A program made the position numbers and the translations under genes. 13,764 nucleotides of DNA from a bacterium (GTDB lineage: Bacteria; Babelota; Babeliae; Babelales; JABDEC01): the NCBI GenBank assembly GCA_947481115.1, contig CANKEI010000027.1, forward strand, positions 1-13,764, written 5' to 3'. Below, piece after piece: positions 6,231 through 12,750 of the stretch (positions are counted from its first letter, which is position 1; each line of letters opens with the position of its first letter). The notes under the pieces are model-generated. The model saw only the letters and a program-made list of their open reading frames with translations, was not told where the DNA came from and made no database searches.

Positions 6231-7616
6231 TCAGTAATTTAAACTCTGCCACATCCCGGCAAAATTCTGCGCAATCTGCCCATTAAGCTGCAAATCAAAC
6301 AATCTACCCTGTAAATCATCGAGATCTAGCGCACTAAATTGGTCCAATAGATCGTCAGCACTAGCTGGTTTACGACAGGCGATAATTATTTGCGTATTAA
6401 GATCAGGCACCACGAACGTGCTAAGGGGCTCACTATGCCCACCAATCACGGGCCTTAAATCTTTAGGATTACTATTTTCTAATAAACTTCGAGATCTATT
6501 AATACTAGCTTGGGTAATACTATCTTGGGCTAAATTTTCTAAAATATTTAAATTTTGGGAACTATTATTTTTTAAGTTACTAATCACAGCATTATCAGGC
6601 TCAAATTCGACTAAGATATCCTGTACACTATGCACCAATTTAGCACCTTCTGAGACTAAGGCATGACAGCCCGCGCTCAGCTCATCGCCATAAAGCCCGG
6701 GGATTACAAATAATTCTCGCCCCTGACTTAGCGCACAGTCAGCCGTAATTCTAGCGCCACTTTTAACCGCCGCTTGTACGACAATTGTGCCCAAGCTTAA
6801 GCCAGAAATAACATTGTTTCTAGCTGGGAAATTACCAACCATCGCTGGTCTATTTAAACTAAAAGGGCTTAAAACGGTCCCCTGATTGGCTATAATATCT
6901 TGAAATAACTGTTTGTTCGATGCTGGATAAGCTTGTAGTAAACCAGAGCCTAAGACTGCCACCGTACGGCCATGATTTTGCACAGTTATGCGATGTGCCA
7001 TGGTATCAGCTCCGATGGCACCGCCACTCACGATCACCCAATTCTGGGCAATTAATTTCGGCACTAGATCTGCAATCACTTGCCAAGCATAATTATTCGC
7101 CTGGCGCGATCCAACAACTGCTAACGCTTGATTTACTAAATTATTGTAATCGCCCCACCAGTATAAAACCACTGGCGCATTAGGTAATTGTTTTAAGAGC
7201 ACAGGATATCTTGGATCTACAATAGTTAACCAGTTAACTGCTAGTTTATTTTTATTACTACTATTGTTACCCAAACTATCTAAACTCGCTGACATATCCC
7301 ATAACGATTTATTTGAGACCTGCGATTTTGCAATTAAATCTAGCTCTTGTAATAAAATAGTTTGATCGCGTAAACCCGTGCTTAATTTTTCAGCTATTTT
7401 GCTAGAACAACCTAGCTGATTTAACCAGTCGATAGAACTATAGTTATATAATTTCGCTAGCTTAGTTTTTAAATTCTCAGAACTATCTGGAGAACTTAAA
7501 TAATCTGGCGTAGGTAAATTTTTGTCGAAACCTAAACAGTTTTTTAAAATTAGATTAACTGTTGCCGGGCCAACATTTTCGATTAACGAAAGATGCAAAA
7601 CAAAACTATTTAACAC
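6231..7616 (-). CDS. dprA: DNA-processing protein DprA (RecA loader in transformation)
   Basis: 461 residues. DprA binds incoming single-stranded DNA and loads RecA during natural transformation; it also acts generally on single-stranded DNA. The N-terminal region has a helix-hairpin-helix-like start (SLIENVGPATVNLIL, 10-24). The Rossmann core is clear: LAVVGSR (165-171), VIVSGGAIGADTMAH (194-208), NFPARNNVISGLS (262-274), KSGARITADCALSQGRELFVIPG (285-307) and GCHALVSEGAKLV (316-328). An Asn/Ser-rich linker (about 345-405) leads to a C-terminal winged-helix domain (407-461), as in many DprA proteins. The start codon is GTG at 7616, 17 nt after the gyrA stop, so it is probably translated from the gyrA transcript. 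Presence of dprA does not by itself prove competence. Confidence 0.94.
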   Translation of the reverse strand: MLNSFVLHLSLIENVGPATVNLILKNCLGFDKNLPTPDYLSSPDSSENLKTKLAKLYNYSSIDWLNQLGCSSKIAEKLSTGLRDQTILLQELDLIAKSQVSNKSLWDMSASLDSLGNNSSNKNKLAVNWLTIVDPRYPVLLKQLPNAPVVLYWWGDYNNLVNQALAVVGSRQANNYAWQVIADLVPKLIAQNWVIVSGGAIGADTMAHRITVQNHGRTVAVLGSGLLQAYPASNKQLFQDIIANQGTVLSPFSLNRPAMVGNFPARNNVISGLSLGTIVVQAAVKSGARITADCALSQGRELFVIPGLYGDELSAGCHALVSEGAKLVHSVQDILVEFEPDNAVISNLKNNSSQNLNILENLAQDSITQASINRSRSLLENSNPKDLRPVIGGHSEPLSTFVVPDLNTQIIIACRKPASADDLLDQFSALDLDDLQGRLFDLQLNGQIAQNFAGMWQSLNY

Positions 7617-7633
7617 AGATCACCAAAAATTAA

Positions 7634-10141
7634 TTACCCAATATTCTCAGGCTCAACCAAAACTTCTGGTGCCGAATTACTATTATCGCTGGACTCAGAT
7701 TCCTCAAAACTAACTACTGAAGATAGTACCTGATCAGCATCTAATCTGATCAAACGCACGCCTGAAGCTTGACGCCCCATAGTTCTAATTTCAGTTGGCG
7801 AAAGTCGAATGATTTTACCAGCACGATCGATTAATAAAATCGAAGAGTTATTACCAACTACCGTTACGCCAATTACATGACCATTACGCTTAGTTGGTGG
7901 AATTGTGCGGACACCCAGACCACCACGATGTGCAACTCTAAAGTCATTAATTCGCACACGTTTGCCATAACCATTTTCAGTTGCAAACAATAGATCACGA
8001 TCATCAGAAATAATTTCAGTGCCGATTACATAGTCGCCGGCACGCATTCTAATGCCGATCACGCCAGCAGCTTGTCGACCCATTTGACGTACTTCCGTTT
8101 CTTCAAATCGAATTCCTTGGCCTTTAGCAGTTGCCATTACAATAGTGTCTTTACCACTAGCTAAACCAGCAAATACTAATTCGTCGCCCTCGTTTAAAGT
8201 CACTGCGCGAATCCCGGTAGCACGAATCTTAGCAAAACTTTCAGCAGCTGTTTTTTTGATAATGCCTAGCTTAGTAGTCATTACAACGGACTGTTGTCCT
8301 AAATCACGCGCACAAAGTAATCTAACTACTTGTTCGTTTTCTGCTAGTGATAGTAAATTCACCACGGCTCTACCACGAGCTGTACGCGAAGCTTCTGGCA
8401 CTTCAAAGACTTTAATACTGTAAACTCGACCAAGATTAGTAAAGAATAACAGTTCATCGTGATTACGAGCCACAAAAATATCTTGGACGATATCGTCACG
8501 GTCATCTAATGATGCCATGCCCATTTTGCCCTTGCCGCCGCGATGCTGTACGCCATAAGTATTTAATAAGACACGTTTGACATAGCCACGACGCGTGAGC
8601 GTAACCACTACTTCTTCATCCGGAATTAGATCTGCTTCAGTTAAAGCATCAATTGCACCAACTATTTTAGTGCGGCGAGCATCGCCGTATTCAGCTTTGA
8701 TTTCTTCTAATTCACGTAATATTTCTGACTTTAAAATTTCGCGGTCAGCTAAAATTGCGCGTAAATGCGTAATTAAATCTTGTAGTTCGATCAACTCTAA
8801 ATGAATTTTTTCTTGCTCTAAGCCAGTTAATCTTTGCAAGCGCATTTCTAGGATCGCTTTACCCTGTTCAGCCGAGATACTATAATTTTGACTGAGCACT
8901 AAAATTGCTTCTTCAGCTGTTTTAGACTGCTTAATTAAAGCAATAAACTGATCAATATGTTGCAATGCGATAATAAAGCCCTGCAAAATATGTTCCCGTT
9001 GTTGCGCTTTTTTCAAATCATAGCGCGTACGACGATAAATCACTTCTTCGCGATGTAATAAAAATTCTTGAATTAATTCACGCAAACCAAAAACCATCGG
9101 CTGATTATCTAAGAGCGCTAACATGAGAATCGAAACAGAATTTTGTAAAGGCGTAAATTTATACAGCTGATTTAAAATTACTTCTGGATTTTCACCACGC
9201 CGAATATCGATCACTAAGCGATTGCCCTTTTTGTTGGACTCATCACGAATATTAGTAATCCCATCGATAATTTTATTTTTTACTAAATCAGCAATCTTAA
9301 TGGCTAATTCAGCTTTGTTGACTTGATATGGCAACTCGGTAATTACTAATGCTTGGCCGCCTTTAGCAGTTTCTTCAGTTTCCACGATGCCACGTAAAAT
9401 TAAATTACCACGACCAGTTTTATAGGCCCGAATAATTCCAGCACGGCCACAAATAATCCCGCCGGTTGGAAAATCAGGTCCTGGAATTAAATTAAATAAC
9501 TTTTCATCGGTAATATTTTCGTCTTTAAGTAGTGCTACACAAGCCGTAATTACTTCATTTAAATTATGTGGTGGAATCGAAGTAGCCATCCCAACTGCAA
9601 TGCCAGCGGTACCGTTAATTAATAAATTTGGTAATTTGCTTGGCAATACGGTTGGCTCTACGGTCGATTCGTCAAAGTTAGGGACAAATTTTACCGTTTC
9701 TTTATCAAGGTCAGCTAAAATTTCTTGCGCTATTTTATCCATGCGCACTTCAGTGTAACGCATCGCCGCAGCATTATCACCGTCTACAGAACCCCAGTTA
9801 CCTTGGCCATCTAACAATGGATAACGTTTGGAAAAATCTTGGACCATGCCCACCATAGTATTATAAACTGCTTGGTCGCCATGCGGATGGTACTTACCAA
9901 GCACGTCACCCACTACGCGCACAGATTTATGATACGGTTTATTATAATGAAAACCATTTTGATGCATGCTATACAGCACGCGTCGATGAACTGGTTTTAA
10001 ACCATCACGGATATCGGGAATTGCCCGACTAACAATCACTGACATGGCATAATCTAAAAACGAAGATTTTAGTTCTGCTTCTAGAAGCACTGGCGTAATT
10101 TGTCCGTTTACACCAAGCTTATGATTATTTGCGTCTGCCAT
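7634..10141 (-). CDS. gyrA: DNA gyrase subunit A
   Basis: 835 residues, the breakage-rejoining subunit of the gyrase A2B2 complex that adds negative supercoils. The winged-helix/tower half has IVSRAIPDIRDGLKPVHRR (36-54), the GKYHPHGD motif (82-89) and the catalytic Tyr129 in AAAMRYTEVRM. The C-terminal pinwheel carries the gyrase-defining GyrA box QHRGGKG (532-538) plus degenerate repeats (GRAVVNLL, GRQAAGVIGIRM, HRGGLGVRTI, GRQASGVRLIRL), so this is gyrase rather than ParC. The two residues matching E. coli Ser83 and Asp87 are Gln90 (codon 9872-9874) and Asn94 (9860-9862). Loss of both removes the usual water-metal contact of fluoroquinolones. An acidic Ser/Glu tail ends the protein. AGGA lies upstream of the ATG, and a good promoter with an operator-like array precedes it. 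Confidence 0.98.
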   Translation of the reverse strand: MADANNHKLGVNGQITPVLLEAELKSSFLDYAMSVIVSRAIPDIRDGLKPVHRRVLYSMHQNGFHYNKPYHKSVRVVGDVLGKYHPHGDQAVYNTMVGMVQDFSKRYPLLDGQGNWGSVDGDNAAAMRYTEVRMDKIAQEILADLDKETVKFVPNFDESTVEPTVLPSKLPNLLINGTAGIAVGMATSIPPHNLNEVITACVALLKDENITDEKLFNLIPGPDFPTGGIICGRAGIIRAYKTGRGNLILRGIVETEETAKGGQALVITELPYQVNKAELAIKIADLVKNKIIDGITNIRDESNKKGNRLVIDIRRGENPEVILNQLYKFTPLQNSVSILMLALLDNQPMVFGLRELIQEFLLHREEVIYRRTRYDLKKAQQREHILQGFIIALQHIDQFIALIKQSKTAEEAILVLSQNYSISAEQGKAILEMRLQRLTGLEQEKIHLELIELQDLITHLRAILADREILKSEILRELEEIKAEYGDARRTKIVGAIDALTEADLIPDEEVVVTLTRRGYVKRVLLNTYGVQHRGGKGKMGMASLDDRDDIVQDIFVARNHDELLFFTNLGRVYSIKVFEVPEASRTARGRAVVNLLSLAENEQVVRLLCARDLGQQSVVMTTKLGIIKKTAAESFAKIRATGIRAVTLNEGDELVFAGLASGKDTIVMATAKGQGIRFEETEVRQMGRQAAGVIGIRMRAGDYVIGTEIISDDRDLLFATENGYGKRVRINDFRVAHRGGLGVRTIPPTKRNGHVIGVTVVGNNSSILLIDRAGKIIRLSPTEIRTMGRQASGVRLIRLDADQVLSSVVSFEESESSDNSNSAPEVLVEPENIG

Positions 10142-10204
10142 GTTTGCGATCCTATCGTAACTATCCCAATTTCCGAAAAATTCACTTTGAAAATGCGTTC
10201 TATT

Positions 10205-10233
10205 ATCATACCTGGAAACACTGAAATAGACAA
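10205..10233 (-). promoter_or_regulatory. Sigma-70-type promoter of gyrA-dprA
   Basis: Read on the minus strand: -35 TTGTCT (10228-10233), exactly 17 nt of spacer, and -10 TATGAT (10205-10210). Each hexamer matches consensus at four or five positions. The transcript would start near 10198, giving a leader of about 57 nt. The spacer and upstream flank carry repeated CAGTGTTTC half-sites. Confidence 0.6.
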
Positions 10234-10266
10234 ATTAAAACCAGTGTTTCATGTCCAGTTTTCCAG
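10214..10266. repeat. Operator-like inverted and direct repeat over the gyrA promoter
   Basis: GAAACACTG (10215-10223) and CAGTGTTTC (10242-10250) form a perfect 9-bp inverted repeat with an 18-nt gap that contains the -35 hexamer. A third, imperfect copy CAGTTTTCC (10256-10264) repeats the second in direct orientation 14 nt further out. Three half-sites around a -35 element suggest a regulator-binding site. A hairpin in DNA or RNA is the alternative, but transcription from the proposed start would not include these sequences. Confidence 0.5.
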
Positions 10267-10311
10267 ATGACAATTATATTTTTAAACTGCCCGCCAAATC
10301 TGGCTCTGTTT

Positions 10312-10899
10312 TTATACTAACCGCATTTTTCCGGCTTCAAGCACTGCTATTCTTCTAGTTAATTGACTGATCTCAGCCATATGCGCATTCCGCGCCTTGG
10401 CTAAATCCGAATTAATTTCTCTAAGTTGCGCATTTAATTTTGCGGTCCTAGCTTCACTAAGCAATGCTATCTTAACAGTTTTTTCAGCTAAAATTCTACG
10501 CAACCTACGATTCTCAGCTGATAATTTAATTAATTCAATATTAATCACGCGCTCCGCGCATTCACTACCGATTGTCGGCAATCCGCTCAAATCAAAACCT
10601 TTAAAGCGTTCTGGTAAACTCACACTGGCAGTAGCCACAGGCGCACCGCACAATACGCTGGCGCTTTCTTTACTAAAACCACCGTCGCTAAGCTCTACCT
10701 CGCTTCTAATGGTACTTGTGCGCGGGCGAAACGCTCCAGCAGCTTTTCGCGCTGGGACAGCTATAGGCGCCAATCTATGGTCATCACAAGCTTTAATATT
10801 TAAAATAAAAGTACTAAAAATTAATGCTCCAAATAACTTACTTTTAAATTTATTTTGAGACTTAGTTATTTTAGACTTAGTTAAAAACTGGTTGAGCAT
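10312..10899 (-). CDS. Exported coiled-coil protein of unknown family
   Basis: 195 residues, no recognised family. A basic n-region of about 21 residues is followed by a hydrophobic core (22-35) and Ile-Lys-Ala before Cys38, consistent with a signal peptide, or an uncleaved anchor given the long n-region. Residues 40-115 are disordered-looking and rich in Ala, Ser, Pro and Arg, with Cys84 and Cys114. Residues about 118-190 have a heptad pattern (IELIKLSAENRRLRRILAEKTVKIALLSEARTAKL and onward) predicting one long coiled coil. The start is supported by AGGA (10907-10910) 7 nt before the ATG. It is the last of four exported proteins in a row before gyrA, from which it is separated by 170 nt. A secreted or periplasmic structural protein or host-directed effector are both possible. 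Confidence 0.65.
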   Translation of the reverse strand: MLNQFLTKSKITKSQNKFKSKLFGALIFSTFILNIKACDDHRLAPIAVPARKAAGAFRPRTSTIRSEVELSDGGFSKESASVLCGAPVATASVSLPERFKGFDLSGLPTIGSECAERVINIELIKLSAENRRLRRILAEKTVKIALLSEARTAKLNAQLREINSDLAKARNAHMAEISQLTRRIAVLEAGKMRLV

Positions 10900-10991
10900 A
10901 AAATTTTCCTGTTGTTTGTAATATTAAACTAAAATTAATTTTATATAACTTAAGCTAGTTTAACAGAGCTATGGCGCAGCACAATTAAATT

Positions 10992-11831
10992 TTAATCTGG
11001 AGAGACTGGCGACATTTGCCCAATTCTAAAAACTGCCTCGGATGCATCAGGCGTAAAGCGCGATTTGGGTGAAACTGATGGAGATCGACGTGAAACCGCA
11101 GTTGAGACATGACTCACAAATTTGGCCGATATGCCTGCAACTAAAAATGGCGACGCACCCGAGTCAGCACTATCTACCCAATCCGCAGTCGCAACTCGAT
11201 GTTTAAATTCCGCATAATTTCGGGGCTGTAAAATTGATTGCGATCCAGCGCGTACTAAACTACTTCTAGGCACCCTAGATTCTGCGCTAGGTGACAACAT
11301 TTCAGCTGCTTCAACTCTTTCTAGCCGAGCCAACTCTGCCAGCGCCTCAGTGCGCATATCACCCACCGATCTAAATCTGCCAATCACCCCACTAGCCCAA
11401 CGTGCTCGTTCAGCTTCACGAATTATGTCAGCATCTATTGATCTTGAAACAGTTGTTTTAACAGCAGTGCTAATTGCGCCACCATCAACTAAATCAACTA
11501 ATCTAGATTTAACGATATCTAACGTTTCGCAACTTTTTACAACATCTAATAACCAATTTAATTTATTGGCAGAAATTTTATTTTGTGATTGTGATAATAA
11601 GCGACCACTACTTGGTGACATAGCCACGGTAACTAATGTCACACGACGGGCATGCAAGCGTTCTAAGGCCGGATCAAAAAGTCGACTACTACAAATCGTT
11701 TCGACCATTGGTTCGTCACGCGAAGAAATTACCATAGCTCTTATGACACTAATATTACATAAGCTCAATAATAAATTACAGCTTATAATAAACCAGAATA
11801 ACCAAAAGCTATTTTGTACTCTCACCCGCAC
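10992..11831 (-). CDS. Exported Ser/Arg/Ala-rich protein of unknown family
   Basis: 279 residues, not recognised. A hydrophobic segment rich in Phe, Trp, Leu and Ile (9-30), preceded by two or three Arg, ends in Ile-Arg-Ala (30-32), a plausible signal peptidase I site. The rest is hydrophilic. Helical stretches around 88-125 and 135-178 (EAERARWASGVIGRFRSVGDMRTEALAELARLERVEAAEML) precede a Ser/Pro-rich, probably unstructured C-terminus with SPS, SPK and SPV motifs. The start is a GTG. The second GTG (11823-11825) is better spaced from GGGAGAA than the first, so the protein may begin two codons later. A promoter lies upstream (11883-11910). It belongs to a run of exported unknown proteins; no enzymatic motif is visible. 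Confidence 0.65.
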   Translation of the reverse strand: MRVRVQNSFWLFWFIISCNLLLSLCNISVIRAMVISSRDEPMVETICSSRLFDPALERLHARRVTLVTVAMSPSSGRLLSQSQNKISANKLNWLLDVVKSCETLDIVKSRLVDLVDGGAISTAVKTTVSRSIDADIIREAERARWASGVIGRFRSVGDMRTEALAELARLERVEAAEMLSPSAESRVPRSSLVRAGSQSILQPRNYAEFKHRVATADWVDSADSGASPFLVAGISAKFVSHVSTAVSRRSPSVSPKSRFTPDASEAVFRIGQMSPVSPD

Positions 11832-11882
11832 TTCTCCCGAAAATCGCTACGCTCATCGTCACCAATTTTTATATTAAAACTA

Positions 11883-11910
11883 GTTATACGATTTAATTTA
11901 AATTTGTAAA
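11883..11910 (-). promoter_or_regulatory. Sigma-70-type promoter for the 10992-11831 gene
   Basis: On the minus strand a -35 TTTACA (11905-11910) and a -10 TATAAC (11883-11888), each five of six consensus bases, are separated by 16 nt of pure AT-rich spacer. It lies in the 133-nt gap between the third and second exported-protein genes and would start transcription about 45 nt before the GTG. Confidence 0.6.
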
Positions 11911-11957
11911 AGCCAGAAAAATATATCGTGCCTGTCGGTTGCTTTTTAAATTTAACG

Positions 11958-11983
11958 TTCTAGATTAAGAGCTCAATCTAGAA
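11958..11983 (-). terminator. Hairpin overlapping the stop codon of the 11965-12750 gene
   Basis: TTCTAGATT (11958-11966) and AATCTAGAA (11975-11983) form a perfect 9-bp stem with an 8-nt loop across the stop codon of the minus-strand gene. Downstream sequence is AT-rich but has no immediate U tract, so it is a possible 3' end or mRNA-stabilising hairpin rather than a strong terminator. Confidence 0.45.
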
Positions 11984-12750
11984 TAATGGCGACGACCTTC
12001 TTCATCAGAAGAAGAAAAATCATTAAATCCAGGTGCATGTAATTGCGCCCAAGTCACATTTTCAATCACAGGTCGTGGTCTACGTGATCTAGGTTTACTG
12101 GCCAGCACTTCGGGCACTTTACTTTCAGACACTTCGAGCACTTTGGTTTCAGAATCAGCAATTTCTGCAGCACGCCTGATTTTACTAGCCCGGCGTTTAC
12201 GACTGCCACTAGCACTAGATCCAGCAGCACCGTCAGCAAAAACTTCATGCAATGCTGCCGGCATACTTTCTAGCCAATTTGGCGATGGCGGTCGTACAGT
12301 AGTCGCAGTACTAAAACTTCTTTCCAACACTGGCGCTGGCGCCGGTACTAACGTTGACGCTGCATGACTAGTCGCCGCCCACTCTGCTTCATTTTGCAAA
12401 CGTTGTGCTCTTGCCACAAAGCGTGCATAAGCTGCATATAATTTAGCTTGATCGCCGATAAAATTTGGTACAGTATATTCACAGCCGGCACTAGGAATAT
12501 AAATTCTAACATCTGGTACATGCTCACCAAATGGCACTGCTCGGCGACTTTCTCGCAAAGCAATATCTGTAGCACTAACTGCAACACCCGCAACCGGTGG
12601 CGCGCTCTCATAGCCTACTTCCATATCACTGCCACTACCATCAGCGCTAAAACTAGCTCTTCTTTCATGAATTGGAGCTAGCGCTAACACCATATTAGCA
12701 CTAGCAATCATTAAACTTAGCAACACAAACTGTTTTATAAATCTAGCCAC
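11965..12750 (-). CDS. Exported Ala/Ser/Arg-rich protein with basic patches, unknown family
   Basis: 261 residues, not recognised. Residues 1-25 are a textbook signal peptide (MARFIKQ, hydrophobic core, ALA before Pro26). The mature part has a low-complexity start, a more ordered centre (about 76-128, VRIYIPSAGCEYTVPNFIGDQAKLYAAYARFVARAQRL), a Pro-rich linker (135-158) and a basic, probably disordered C-terminal third. Two basic clusters stand out: Arg184-Arg193 (RKRRASKIRR) and Lys219-Arg226 (KPRSRRPR). An 8-residue tandem repeat occurs at about 200-215. The gene starts with GTG, overlaps the preceding stop by 8 nt (GTGGCTAG) and has GGTGGAG 9 nt upstream, so it is translationally coupled to the 12743-13764 gene. 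The clusters resemble eukaryotic nuclear-localisation signals, hinting at a host-directed effector; this is inference. Confidence 0.7.
   Translation of the reverse strand: MARFIKQFVLLSLMIASANMVLALAPIHERRASFSADGSGSDMEVGYESAPPVAGVAVSATDIALRESRRAVPFGEHVPDVRIYIPSAGCEYTVPNFIGDQAKLYAAYARFVARAQRLQNEAEWAATSHAASTLVPAPAPVLERSFSTATTVRPPSPNWLESMPAALHEVFADGAAGSSASGSRKRRASKIRRAAEIADSETKVLEVSESKVPEVLASKPRSRRPRPVIENVTWAQLHAPGFNDFSSSDEEGRRHYSRLSS
12106..12153. repeat. Two-copy 24-bp tandem repeat inside a coding region
   Basis: Units 12106-12129 and 12130-12153 match at 21 of 24 positions. They keep the reading frame and encode Ser-Glu-x-Lys-Val-x-Glu-Val twice in the 11965-12750 protein. This looks like a recent in-frame duplication in a low-complexity linker between the two basic patches. 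Confidence 0.85.

Noticed and set aside
10270..10312. GCCA/TGGC mini-hairpin after the 10312-10899 gene as a terminator
   Set aside because: Only a 4-bp stem and no adjacent U tract; too weak to claim.
10397..10858. Long + strand open frame opposite the exported coiled-coil gene (153 codons)
   Set aside because: Antisense shadow: the minus-strand gene has a ribosome site, export signal and heptad coiled coil, while the + frame has none of these.
11350..11877. Long + strand open frame (175 codons) opposite the 10992-11831 gene
   Set aside because: No ribosome site and no plausible protein features; it ends across the promoter of the minus-strand gene.
12348..12611. Alternative minus-strand frame of 87 codons inside the 11965-12750 gene
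   Set aside because: Composition is Cys/Met/Gln-rich noise. The main frame has the signal peptide and a coupled start.
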